A model generated the notes under the pieces. The model did not search any database. It was not told the DNA's origin and saw nothing but the letters and a program-made list of their open reading frames with translations. A program made the position numbers and the translations under genes. Below are positions 12,121-56,680 of a DNA stretch of 64,000 bases, one piece after another. The stretch comes from Eopsaltria australis (Eukaryota; Chordata; Aves; Passeriformes; Petroicidae). The first letter of the stretch is position 1. Each line of letters begins with the position of its first letter. The DNA is taken from contig JAVTVJ010000805.1 in the NCBI GenBank assembly GCA_034509425.1, positions 434,001-498,000 on the forward strand. The letters are read 5' to 3'.

Positions 12121-12749
12121 CTGGGAACAAGGACAGAACCATAACCTGGGTCCTTAATCCTCCTGAATGCTGGGCTGTGTAATCTGTTACTCACCCTCTC
12201 TTTTGTCTTGGAGAGCTGATTTTCCTTTCTCCTCATGTCCGGGCTGGAATATTTCAGAAACAGTGAAAGAAACGTGGAAGGGAAAATAGAAGGGGGAATG
12301 TAATGTTTTTAAATCTCAAATTCTTCTGTTAATATCTGCTAGAAATTCCTCACAGAGATTTTGGCATATGCCAGTCTGGCACATAACTCCACCAGAGCCA
12401 CCTGCCATCCTGCCTGGAATTGTTCTTAGCTCCTTTGTGCTCTCCGAGCAGCACAAAGCTGTGACGTGTCTGGTGTCACCACCAAGAAACAGACTCTGCA
12501 CTAAGCCACGTGACAAACTTCCTTTTTTTCCCATTTAATTACTTTTCCTTGCATGAACACTGTGTTTTAAGCTGTGTTTTTTCCAGTCTAAGGGGTCCTT
12601 GAATACAGGAAAACCTAGGAGTGCATAAATGAGAATGTTTTGTTCCAAAGGGAATGGAGGATTCCAGGATTGGCAGCTAAAATGAAAAGAACACCACAAC
12701 ACCAAGAATTCTTTCACAGCTGCTCTTTGGTTTTCCAGCCTCTGCCAGT

Positions 12750-15700
12750 TTAATAGCAGGATTTTGCTCCGTATATTCTGACAAGAGGACTGGCACAGGT
12801 CCGACACGTCACCTCATTGTTGGGACTGTAAGTTCCAGGACCACAAACCACTGTGAAGAGAGCAAAGTCAGGGTTCCAGCCAGTTTCCCCCTGCCTCGTG
12901 GGAGCCTCAGACACCCCCATGAGCCTTCCCAGTGCCCTGTGGGAGCTCCTTCCCTACCAGAGCTCCCAGAGCCTCTGGCTAAATCGCCCCCCCAACTCCA
13001 CAACCTGCAGCAGGTGCTGCAAAAGAACTTGAATAACCAGCAGAGAATTTTCTAGCAGGACTTTCATGAAGGGAAGCCTTATGGGCTCTGGATCCTGAGG
13101 ATTGTCACTCACCAGTGACCTGGAAGGAAAAAAAAACCCACTGCACTGCTTCTACTCTGCTTGGAATTGCAGCTACACCTGCGAGTGCACTGACACGCTC
13201 CACTGGCTCATTTCCTACCATTACTTTAAATCTACAATGCGAATATCTTCCCAAAGGATGAACAGAAATATCCCTGCTTTTGACCCCAATATTTCCCTAA
13301 TCCTCCCCGGAGCTCTGTGCCCAGCACTAATCAGCTATATTTAAATCAATGAGCTCTTTGAAATGGATGTCTTTGATATTTACCGCAGCAGCTGGCGCAG
13401 TTCTGGTGGGTGTGGTGGTTTTTCCCAAAACCTGGCCTGCAGCTGTCGATGGGAGTCATGGAGAAGCTGTTGTCCACGTACTGGATTGTAGGGACAGCGT
13501 GAGTTTCATACTTCAAAATGTGCCTCAACTGATGGAAAAACTTTCCGATTAGCTCTGCTGCCTAAAATTCAAAAGTATTGAGAGAATAAAAACATTGTCG
13601 GTCGATTTTTGTTGATTGAGAAATATCAGGAAATATTTTTTAGTCCTGCTTTCCACACAGTGACTTGTCATCTTAACTGGGAGACTGCCTCAGCTTCAAA
13701 GGGCCTGGAATCAGACCTAGGATGTGAGCTGATCCCAGGATTTAATATTTAGAAGGCAGAGAGAACAGATTTTAGAAATTGGCTACAGTAGATTTACTTT
13801 AAATTGCATTCCATTGACCAAATAATAAATTAAAAATTTCATTTAGAGCGCTGGAACTTCAATATAAAAAATAATGTTTATCCTTTATTATTAGAAGCAA
13901 ATACAAAGCAAGTAATGAGCCAGATTTTTTAACTGGTTTTTGAAGCTATTTGTATCAATTTGACTTCTAAACCCATTTTTCTTCCTGAATGGAATTATTT
14001 TAAATCCATGAATCATCATTTGCAATATTAATCCCACAAAATCTGGGTAAAGATGGATTACTACCAGTCACATCTGCAGGAGTTAAGGCAGAGGTGGGTG
14101 TTAAAGAGGCAGAGGAGACACGAGGTGACTGACACAGAACCTGTCGGACTCTCCTGTTTGTCACATCTTCACAGTCATAAGGAACCTTGTGGCAAACTTC
14201 TTCCCATCCTGGTGCAAATGGATTGACTGTGGATGGAGGAAAAAAGATCCATGAAAAAAGGGAAAAAAGATAGATTAGATCCTGGTGGTTTCTACCCAGT
14301 TCCTTCCTTTGTTCTGATAAGTGTCAGAGATCAACCAATATAAAATTGGGGGAAGAGGGGGCAAATATGCTAAGCTGAGAGAATGGAGCTAATGTCTCAC
14401 ATAGCACCCTCAGGTTCCTAAAAAGGCTGAAGTTTTATGTAAAATTAAAAATCTTTGGGTCCCCAGTTTGTAATGAAAATTTCTTGACTTTACTGAGGGG
14501 AAAATATCCACAAAACTGTTCCATAACCTGTTGGATGGTCCGTCTTGGTGTGTGATGAGAACAGATACAGGAGTGAATGTGGTCAGAGAATTAAAGAACA
14601 ACTTCATTCCCTCAGGATAAACCATCTCTAAATCAAGGCTGATTTAACTTGTGAGGTTAAACCACCTCAGTATTGCCATGAGGGGACTGTGACAGTCTTG
14701 CTTCAGCTCTGTGCAGTTTCCTAGAATCAAGCAAAAAATTCAAGGCTGGGTTGGATGGGACTTTCCGCTTGGTCTAGAGGAAGCTGTCGTTGCCTATGGC
14801 AGGGGTGGAACTGAATGAGATTTAAGGTCCCTTCCAACCCAAACCATTCCATGATTCTAAAATCAGAGTGGTCCCAGACTTGCTAAAACTCAAATACTGA
14901 AAACCTAAATATGACCGTTACATTAGGGCATATTATGGGCTGTCTCCCTCCAACAATCCACCCTAACCTTGACAATAACTGCTCTCGCTAGGATTGTAAA
15001 AAGCTGAACACTAAATTTAACATAAAAACTGCGTTTTAGCTCCATCTGTGGGTAATAAAAAAAAATACAGGGACTCCAAAAAAGAAAAGGGGACCATTTT
15101 TGGAGGTGCTCTTGATTCTGCTGTATTTCAGACGTTGTTTATAGCACTCACAAGTTGTTTAGAACAATAATCGATCCCTCCCAAACAAGCACTGAAATCG
15201 GTTACCTAGAAAATTAACAAACAGCTCATACTGGAGGCCTTTCTTTGGTGTCCTGATGGAGTGGCACTTGTAGGACGAGTCTGTGATGTGGCAGGTCAGG
15301 TGGGAGATGGTGTTGTTGAGGATTTTGTACAATTTCTCCACGAACAAGCCGTTGGTTTTCAGCCTGCAACGCGTTGTGTTGAAGCGAACAGACACCTGAT
15401 AGGCATGGTCAGCTTCCCTGTAGGCTGGGAGGAAAGAGCTTGGGTGTGAATCTGAGGTGTAATCACAGATTGAATCTTAGACAAACGATCAGTTCTTTGT
15501 ATCTGAAATATGGGCTTATATTCCAAAGCAAATAAATAAATAAATAAACATAGTCATTAATGATGTCACAACACGTTCGTCCTTGCCTGAGCTGACTCAA
15601 TAGTAACAGATATTTTAGTTTGAAGTGTACAGGAATTTATGTGCTTACTGGGAACTTTGTTCCAAACTAAGAAAAACAAAAAAGGAGGTAAATAGTAAAA

Positions 15701-18589
15701 TGGCACAGAACCAACATGTCTGCAAAGCTGTGTGTCTGAAACGGATTGGTGCCAATTCTATGCAATTATGGTGTAGAAGTAATTTTACTATTATTTTAAA
15801 AGTTAGTGTTTCTCAAGCATTTTTGGGTTGTTATGTTGTGGGTGGGAAGTGATGTTGGTGAACAGTGACTACAAGTGGTGAAAGGGGCTGGAGTGCAGAT
15901 CTTGGATAACTCTGGAATTCCTGAAGTTAATTCTGTTCCTAACAAGGGTAGAGAAGATTTTATTGCCATACATTCCTGGGAGCAGTAATATTAAACTTTT
16001 TCCAACATCATGAGAGGGTGCATGTGTGTGTATAAGTAAGAAAATTATTTTCTATTCTGGGATAAAATTTTAACTAATTATTTTGGTTTTTTAAAAATCA
16101 AACCTTGCAATAAACATGAAGTTCACAATCCCACCAAACTGCAAAGGCCATGTGCTTGCTCCTAACTTAGGAATCTTACCATAAACCATGAATTTATAGG
16201 CCTCAACCATTTCTGTTTCTTCTTTTGTTGTAGTTTCAATGACTTTGTGGGAGAGAGTACAGGTGTAGGCACCAGACATGGACACCCTGAAACCCATCAC
16301 CATCAGCTTCCCTGTCTCTGTCAGATTCACGTGTCCTTGCCCTAAAATAGAAATATTGGATTACTGGAAATGTCCATTTTCTGATGCATTTAGAACATTT
16401 GAAGATGAAATCTTGTTCCTGTGCATAATGACACTGGTTCGTGTTGGCCTGAAATGATCCAAAATTCATGACTTTTAGGATTTACTGCAAATTTCCTTTT
16501 AGCTCAAGTGTTTGGAACTTTTAGAGGGAGAAGAGAAACAGGGTTTAATGTCAGAACTTGTGGAAATATCTGGCAAAGGGCTAAGGAACTATTTAGAACC
16601 ACCATGCTATTGCAGGGGGGGGGTGTGAATAGAAACAGGGAAAATATGTGATATTTTTAGTCTGAACTAACCTTGTAAATCTGTTCCATCTGGACCAACC
16701 CACAAATAGTTGGGATCTATTATTCTTTCTTGAGAAAGAGCCAAATCCATACAGACCAGGAACGGGCTGTTTGTGAACACCTTAACATACACATTCACTG
16801 CAATGTAGAACCAGGTAAATGATGTAAAACACTGATATCAAATGAAATCACCAAAAAAAACCCTCATAGAAAAGTGTGTTTAGAGTGTATTTTTCAGTTT
16901 TGGACTTGCAAAGTGTAATTTTAAAGATTAATCTCCGTTTGTTCTTAATTAACGTCCTGGAACTGTCCACAGCTTGGCTGGTGCTGACTGTTTGAGGGAG
17001 ACACTCGTGTCCCACACACAAACCGTGATGCAGGCATGCAAAAAGCACCAGATTTTTGAGTGAAACTCTCATTTAGATGTTAAATTTTCATCAGTGCTTC
17101 CACAAGCACTGTGGGACAAATGTATTTCCATCCTCACCCCCCTTTCTCTTGTTCCTGTGCATACGAGGTTGTGTCACTTCCACGTGTACTGGTGCTACCT
17201 TATGATCCCAGGGCTTAAAACCCCAAATTCCAGTTAAAACTAAATATAGATAGAAAAAAGGACAAGTTTACCCTCATGCCTGGTGTCACCATAAACTTCA
17301 TTCTTTCCAATTAAATCAATAGATTGCTCTCCCTTCGGTTCTGCTCTCACTGGAGGGAAAAGGAATTGGAATATTAGAGATCAATCTAAATGAGTGATTG
17401 TTAATCCTTTGTTTCACCCGGGGTTTTATCTCATTTTGTTTCTTTCATCTTACTTTTCCCTTTTCCCTACGCTTTTTTCTTAGCAACAAGCTGGAACCCT
17501 TGTTTCTGACCTGTCACTTTTAAATTGTTTTAGTGCCCAGGTTGCAAACCTGCCTGGATGTACCAGGTTCCAGACCAGATGAAACTTCCTCTTTAAAAAA
17601 AGCCAATAAAATTGTTACAAAATGTGACTATAAAGTGAAGGCTCTACAGCGTGACCCTGAGGAGACACAGGGTAGGGATATTTTAGCCCTTTCCCTTCTG
17701 GAAAACAGTTGGACACGAAGATTTTGTGATGAGACTCCCCAGGAGAGGTGAAAATTATTGGAAATGGAGGCTTATTTTCAGGCCATGGTCACACTGGGGT
17801 GGCCCTGCCTGGCTCTGATGTCCCAGGGTTGGATCTGGGGGACAGTGGGGTGTCACTGGAGCCTATGACAACCCCTCTTAAGGGGCTTTATCTCACTGTC
17901 CCCTCTGAAGGGGCTTCATCTCCCACTCTGAGGGAAGGTTCTATGGGGACATCTGTCCCCTACAGTGGAACAGAACCCACAGATGGGGTGTGACTGGAAC
18001 CCATCCTGTCCCCTCTAAAGGGGCTTCATCACCCACCCTGAGGGAAAGTTTTATGGGGACATCTGTCCCCTACAGTGGAACAGGACCCACCACTGGGGTG
18101 TGACTGGAACCCATCCTGTCCTCTCTGAAGGGGTTTCATCTCCCATTCTGAGGGAAGGTTCTATGGGGACATATGTCCCCTAAAGTGGAATGGGACCCTC
18201 TGATGGGGAGTCACTGGAGTCTATCCTATCTCCTCTGAAGGGGTTTCATCTCCCACTCTGAGAGAAGGTTCTATGGGGACATCTGTCCCCTAAAGTGGAA
18301 CGGAACCCACAGATGGGGTGTCGCTGGAGCCCATCCTGTCCTCTCTGAAGGCGCTTCATCTCCCACCCTGAGGGAAGATCCCCCCCCTCCCCCACTCAGC
18401 AGAGCGGAACCTCCTGACGGTCCCCATCCCCTTTACCACCCCGTGAGGGGACCGGCCTCACACCAACACAGCCCCTGCACCTCATTCCCACGGCTAGCCC
18501 CGCTCACCCCATCCCGCCGCCACCACCACGGCCGCCACGCCCAGGAGAGCGCCCGGGGGGCAGCGGGGCCGCCCGCCGCCCCCCGCCAT
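12750..18589 (-). CDS. ZPBP2: ZPBP2, zona pellucida-binding protein 2
   Basis: This is a secreted/acrosomal sperm protein of the ZPBP family, involved in acrosome shaping and egg-coat binding. Eight coding exons join in phase: 18508-18589, 17272-17349, 16672-16797, 16180-16341, 15206-15424, 14141-14226, 13384-13561, 12750-12850. They total 1032 nt, 343 residues; human ZPBP2 is about 338. Exon 1 encodes a Gly/Ala/Val-rich signal peptide (about 1-27). Exons 3-4 form an Ig-like domain with C69 and C123 as the expected disulphide, a W86 core and a possible N-glycosylation site at N101. Exons 5-8 encode the conserved family region, with the SCRPGFGKN block and CASCC motif in exon 7, and a cysteine-rich EGF-like tail ending in GAKSC in exon 8. 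All junctions show GT/AG. No frameshift or premature stop is seen. It is divergent from IKZF3, as in human. Confidence 0.93.
14735..14862 (+). mobile_element. CR1 LINE 3' fragment
   Basis: It lies in ZPBP2 intron 5. It reads in CR1 sense: 'caaggctgggttggatggga', then 'ggcaggggtggaactga', then GGTCCCTTCCAACCC and the tail ATTCCATGATTCT. It is truncated and short. Confidence 0.85.
15530..15549 (+). repeat. (AAAT)n microsatellite
   Basis: About five tandem AAAT units lie in ZPBP2 intron 4, between exons 4 and 5. No function is indicated. Confidence 0.85.
17845..18380. repeat. 110-bp tandem array with palindromes
   Basis: Nearly five head-to-tail units with an exact 110-bp period lie in ZPBP2 intron 1. 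Each full unit has a palindrome GGGGACATCTGTCCCC (starts 17945, 18055, 18165, 18275; the third copy reads GGGGACATATGTCCCC). Each also has a second dyad, TGAAG-GGG-CTTCA or a variant. The array stops about 125 bp short of exon 1, next to the promoter CpG island. Units differ by point changes and the spacing is constant. Confidence 0.9.
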
Positions 18590-18750
18590 CCTCCCGCCGC
18601 CCCTCACAACGGCCGCCGCGGGCGCGAGGGGGCGCTAACGGCCCCCGCTCCCCCCCGCCTCCATCCCCGCGCGCGCCCGCCGCTTCCCGCCCTTTTTCCT
18701 CCCCTCAGGGCTGAGGGCGGGAAGGGTGGGGTGTCCCTCGCTCCTTCTCC
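18430..18750. promoter_or_regulatory. ZPBP2: CpG island at ZPBP2 exon 1
   Basis: A dense CpG-rich block surrounds the ZPBP2 start codon (18589, minus strand). It drops abruptly to AT-rich sequence with T tracts beyond about 18770. No TATA box is evident at a suitable distance. It probably holds the ZPBP2 promoter. Confidence 0.5.
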
Positions 18751-19084
18751 GCTCCCTCGCCCACACCCGCTGCTTTTTATACTGTTTTTAAAACATTCTG
18801 CTTCCTCGCCCGCACTCCACTGAGCTTTTTAAGCAGTGTTTTGTTGTGGGGAGGTGTTTTTTTTTGTTGTTGTTTTCTCGCTTTCAGGCCCCTGAGGCGC
18901 TTGGCAGCGAAGGACGGCCCCGGCCACCCCCTCCGCGCCCGTTGTCACCCTTCAGCCCCACATCGCTCCTCCACAGTGAGCAGTGAGCTGTGTTTTTGAC
19001 TCTATAGTGGTTTTTCCAGCTGCGGGACAAGGAGAGGGAAGTACAGGGGAACAAGGGGGGAAGAGGCTCCATGATGGCTGTGTC

Positions 19085-19205
19085 TGTCAGTGCTGACCCT
19101 GCCCTGGGCTATGGAAGGTGTCCCTGCCCATGGTGGGGGGAAGGGGTAGAACTGGATGGGCTTTAAGGTCTCTTCCAGCCCAAATCATTCTGTGATTCTG
19201 TGTTT
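19085..19205 (+). mobile_element. CR1 LINE 3' tail
   Basis: A short CR1 end: 'gaaggtgtccctgcccatgg', 'agaactggatgggctttaa', GGTCTCTTCCAGCCC and an ATTCTGTGATTCTG tail. Confidence 0.85.
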
Positions 19206-19394
19206 CTGTCTCTTGCTGTGAGAAAGACTGAAAGTAAGAGCTGGGCACATCCTGTGGCTTCCTCCTGAGGGGGCTGCAAGTGATGACTGTTCTTCAGCTG
19301 CAGGTTTCTGGAGAAGGTCATTGCAGGACACATATTTTTCCACTTAAAAGCAAAAAAACATTCCTTTCAGTACCTAAAAGGACTCCAAGAGAGC

Positions 19395-19672
19395 TGGAAA
19401 GGAATTTTTGACAAGGACGAGGGGAACGGCTTCAAATAAAAATGGGAGATTCAAATTGGATTTTGGGAAGAAATTGTCCTCTGAGGATTGTGAGGCCCTG
19501 GAATGGATTTACCAGGGAAGCTGCTCCTGGAAGTGTCCAAGGCTGGGCTGGATGGGGCTTGGAGCAACCTGGGGTAGTGGGAGGTGTCCCTGCCCATGGC
19601 AGGGGTGCAACTGGATGGTTTTTAAAGTCCCTTCCAACCCGAACTCCTCTGAGATTCCACAATTCTGCCACT
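19395..19672 (+). mobile_element. CR1 LINE 3' fragment
   Basis: A longer CR1 end from the 'gacaaggacgaggggaacgg' block through 'gtgaggccctgga', 'gaagtgtccaaggctgggc' and 'gcaactggatggtttt' to CCCTTCCAACCC. It lies 190 bp downstream of another CR1 tail in the same orientation. Confidence 0.88.
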
Positions 19673-21714
19673 TGCTGTGACGGAAAGTAAGCGCCAGGCG
19701 AATAGCGTAGGCTTGAAAATAAAGCCAAATGCCGCAGTGTCACTGCAAGTAACTACCAAGTCAGTTACATGTTTTGGAAAGCTTGCTATGGCTTTGAAAC
19801 TTTTAAACACGTAACTATTTTGTTTCTAGAGCAGGTGATACAAAAGCACTCCGGAAGCTGCTGACAGGGCACGGAGGGTCCTTGCATTCGACCGCACAGC
19901 ACACTTGGAGACACTCAAGACCAGAACGGTGGCCAAGCCTCTGGGAATTAGCAAAATAGTATTTATTCTACCTATCTAGATCATATTAATCCCTCCAGGC
20001 CATGCTAGTGTCCAAAAATGATGTCACAGTATTTGCATAACAAATATGGAACCAACCAACACAGGAATAAGAGTTATTTTTAGAGAGCTGTGAAAGTTTT
20101 AACACTTCTATGAAAAAAGAGCGCTTAAGTTATGAGTTTCCTCTAATAAAGAAAAGAAAAATTTGGTAAAAATACAAAAAATAAAAGCGTGAAAAAAGAG
20201 GTATCAAGTTATTGATGGAAAATAGTTCTAGTCAAGCTTTCTTCTTCCTCAGACCAGCATATTAACTCCAAGGGTCGGTTGAGGTGTAGGAACTGTGTCA
20301 GGGTTTTCATTTTTAATGTCCCTGAGCTGCTGAGCAGGTCAGAACCGGGACCACCTCAGACGACCCCGTGTTCCCATGTGCTGAATGTTTTCAGTTTTAC
20401 TCAAAGTGAGCATTTCATGCTGACACTGTGCAGGCAAAATGATTCAGTTGGTAACGTGTCTGCAACAAACGAGTCATATTCAGCCTGAGCAGCCTCAGTT
20501 CCTAAGGATGTTTATAGCTCCTTTCAGGTCCTGCACAGCACATCAGTCCCCAGGTTGCTAATTATTATAAAATAGTATCTCTACTATAAAGCTTTGGCTG
20601 CAGTTTTAGTTCTTTATAAACTCTTAGTCAGTGTCTTTAGCCAAATGACTCATTTCTTTTCAATGGTATAATATTTCTAAGTCCCAGACTGGTACATTGA
20701 CGTTATAGATTTGTAAGGTTTTGAGGGGAGGGGCAGGAGGGGAAGGGGGAATGGGTTATTTTTAAGAACAAGAAGTGTTGCAGGGAGGATTTAATAGCAC
20801 AAAATGTGAATTCGGGTATTTATATTTGTGTTTAAAATCTGGATTAATGGAGTTTGAGTTTTTGTTGGTTTTTTTGGGGGGGGGGTTGGTTTTTGGAGGT
20901 TTTTTTGTTAATAGGGGCTCTATCAGTAGGACATGACAAGAGGACAAAAATTTGCAGTTGTAAACTTGATCATAGAGTGAGTAGATATTAAAATGGTGAA
21001 TATTTTATCCTAGGAAATACGTAGAGAGATTTCCAGGAGTGCAGTCAGGTGAAGGACCTGTTGCAGGGCTCTGGAGAGGCTGCAGACCACAAGTTCTGTC
21101 TCTGATCTTTCAGGTGAGTGATCCAAAGGTGGGATCACACAAAGGAGGGCCACGATCAGCACAAGGGTATTTTTATAGGCTGGGGAAACCAGGCTTGTTT
21201 GATTTGTTCCCTTAAAATAAAAACAGAGTGAAGATACAATTGATTCTCTGAGGGTGAATGTGAGGGAAAGTAGAGATTTAAATCAGAGAACAAATCTGGC
21301 AGTAAGAGAAAATGGCCGTGGATAATCCTGGCATGGAAACCAGAGATTTCTGATTGCTGCACAGCAATCTCAGGGTTTCCTTAAACTTTGTAGAACCAGG
21401 AAACTTGCCTAATTATTCAGTGGTTCTGGAAGGAGGTTACAGGGATTGTCTGGAATAGCCGAGAATTGCTTGATTATCCCACATACTTCTTTTTTTTTTA
21501 AACATTTTATTTCTAGAATATTTTTTCCAAGCAATGGAAAAGCACCAGTGTAAGAAGCAGCCGTTGGCACCACACAGGAAGTGAGTAGGAGAATCATGTT
21601 TCCATGTTGTTATCCTGCTCCTGATCTATGGTAATTTGCGCTCGATGCCTTTGGGTTTACATCCAAGTGATGAGCTCAGATCCCAATTTCACTTCTCACT
21701 ACATTAACTGCTTT

Positions 21715-21840
21715 TGGGCCTGAAGGGACCACTAAATGTCACCTGCTGCTACCCCCTGCCTCAGCAGGGACATTCTACACCTGGTCAGGTTGCTTAAAGC
21801 CCTCTTCAGGCCCAGTGTGGAATCAGCCTCTTTTAGGAGT
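21715..21840 (-). mobile_element. Degraded CR1 fragment
   Basis: Read on the minus strand it keeps the order of CR1 blocks (a 'cctgctgaggcagggggtag'-like segment, then 'gcaacctgaccagg'). It has many substitutions and no tail, so it is older than the other copies here. Confidence 0.5.
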
Positions 21841-22329
21841 CTGTACTAGAGGACTTTGAAATTCATATTTGTTTTATTTTATTGAAGAACTTTCTACTTT
21901 GATTTTCTGCTAAATAGCAATGCTGTTTTCTTAAGAAAACCATTTCAACCTAAGTTCTATTTACTACTATGTCATCCATTTGACTTTAACGTACAGTCCG
22001 AGTTGTGCCCATTCTGGGGACGAAAGTGCCTGGGGGCTCTCCCAATCCCCCAAAACAGGCGCTGCGCCCTCAGCGCCTCCTGCCCCACCGCTGCCCCTCC
22101 GGAGGGGCGGGAGTCCCCTGCGAGCGGCACCACCAGCGGCTCCAAGGCAGACGAGTCCGGACCCGGGACCGGGACCGGGTCGGCTCCTCTCCCCGCCACC
22201 CGGCGCCGCTCTCCGCCCGCCGAGCGCCGGGCCGGATGTCACGGTGACGGGCGGGAGGCGAGGCCGGTGCGCTCCGCTGGCAGTCCCGAACCCGGGCGGG
22301 CAGGTGGAGCTGGGACCCGCGAACGGAGC

Positions 22330-54890
<32,561 letters not shown>

Positions 54891-56680
54891 AAGGACCGGT
54901 TCTCCAAGGTCAAAGCCTGCATTTTCCAACAGAGGGGAGGTTTGGTTGGTTGGGTTTTTAATTAGTATAATGAAAATTTCTTGAGTATTTTTCTAGGCCA
55001 GTTTTAAGCGTGTCACGAGGAGGTGACACCTTTTTAAATTTGTCTTTGCCAATAATTCAGTGTTCTGTAGCATCTCTGCCTGGCTGCTGTGGTAAGTGGA
55101 ACTGTGGGGAAGACCAGGAGCAGAGACTGGTTTTGATATGAACTTTATTTTTGTGAAACTTCAGAGCCATTTACGATGTTTTCAATTTGTAACTTGTGTT
55201 TGTTTTTATAGAGTTTGCTTTAAGTCAGCACAAAAGATTTTCGTGCCAATTCCCCTGCTCATCAGGTGTATAGTCAGAGGTGTGTTGGAGGAGCTTTTCC
55301 TAGTTATAATCCCAGTGGCTCATCACCAAAACAAGGAAAACAGGGGCAGGAAAAGGGAGGGATTATTAATTCCTCCTTAAAGCTTTTCCCCTAAGCCCTA
55401 AAGAATGTGTGGCCCCACCACGCTTTCATTTTTTTTTACCCCACTGCTGACTTTCTTTAAAGTCACTCAGTAAGAGAAAAACAAGAAATGAGCCCTATTT
55501 GGGGTTGGGATTTTTTAGCAATACACATTTTTGGGATACCCAGTGAGGTCACTGGTTGGCTCATCCATGCGGGCTGGGGGAAATCCCGATTTTCATTGCT
55601 GGAAACTCCTCCTTTCTGATGGGTGCCAAGAACTAGGACGAAGCTGTGCTGTGTGTTGTGCCTCTGCCCTTGCTCCCACAGCAGGACACGTGGCTGTGCC
55701 ATCCGTGTCCCCACAGAATGGACAGGTGAGACCCCAGGCAGGTGTGTGAGAGCCACACCCACAGCAGGACAGCCCTCGGGAGGTGCTGCTCCACACCCTG
55801 AGCAGGTGCCATCCCTTTGAAGTTGGTTTTTACAACAGTTCTTTGAATCTCCCCATGGCCCCGCAGCTGTGTGGGTGTCCCTCTGCCAGAGAGGGGTTTG
55901 GTAACGGCTTTGCTGAGTGAAGGTTTAGTCTTTGCAAAGTATTTTTGTATCCCATAGTTAGGAGTGTTCTGATGGACTTTCTGCATCTCTTGTGTGGTTT
56001 GAGAGCTGTGTTGCTTTTGTGTTATCCCTGGTGATCCAATCGCTTCCCTGAGGGAAGGCTGGAGAGCTGAGGGTCAAGAAATACTGGAATTCAATCCCTC
56101 CCTCTGAATTCTTTTGGCTCAATTATTTCCTCCCTGAGTTTTAAGGTACAAAATAAGAAATTCATATTCGTTCTTCCCACTAAGGGTGGGTCTGGAGAGA
56201 GATAAATCAGCCTGCAGTGTGCCTGAGTATCCAGAGTGCTGTGGAAGTGCTAATCCAGGATCCTGCTACCCCTGGGGTTGAGGAGAACCCTTTTACTGTT
56301 ACATGTGGAGCTATAAAGCAGGTTTAGGACGTTTGCCAGTGCCCCAAAATGAGAAAGGTCCATGTTGGTTCTCCCTCAATGAACATCTGTGCCACAGTGT
56401 GACCAATGTTCCTCCTGTGAGGGAGGCTGCAGTTCCACCAATGATCAGCCCCAAGGGCCAAGCTTTTGGGTCCAGAAAAGAGAGGGAAGGGAGAGGAAGG
56501 GAGCAAGGGAATTCCCAGAGAAAATTCCACTGCTGCCCTGACATTTTTAAGTCCGATATTTTTAGGACATTGTGGTTGTCTTTATCAATTTCTAATTTTG
56601 TGACAAGCTTGCTTTTCAATGGCTTAGTTTTCAACACCAAAGAATTGTCAATAAATGAATAAAATATTTAAATAATGACG
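54891..56680 (+). other. IKZF3: IKZF3 3' UTR (visible part)
   Basis: No coding signal appears between the IKZF3 stop and paired poly(A) signals near 56650. The sequence is AT-rich with T tracts early on. Alternative downstream sites cannot be excluded. Confidence 0.55.
56650..56663 (+). terminator. IKZF3: Paired poly(A) signals, IKZF3
   Basis: Two AATAAA hexamers (56650-56655 and 56658-56663) lie 1.76 kb after the stop codon and are followed by TG-containing sequence. They are the first canonical pair downstream. Confidence 0.5.

Larger units (their letters stand above)
18800..21960. other. Spacer between divergent ZPBP2 and IKZF3
   Basis: No coding exon was recognised. The stretch holds two plus-strand CR1 pieces (19085-19205, 19395-19672), one degraded minus-strand piece (21715-21840), a T/G-rich run near 20860-20910, and otherwise AT-rich unique sequence. 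Upstream regulatory DNA for IKZF3 is likely but no specific element can be assigned. Confidence 0.55.

Noticed and set aside
7240..12700. Possible ORMDL3 or gasdermin coding exons
   Set aside because: I looked for the conserved ORMDL3 start and central block and for gasdermin N-terminal motifs in all frames and saw none. Very short or diverged exons could be missed.
17845..18380. Possible CRISPR-like array (regular repeats)
   Set aside because: The whole 110-bp unit is repeated, without unique spacers, in a vertebrate intron. It is a tandem repeat.
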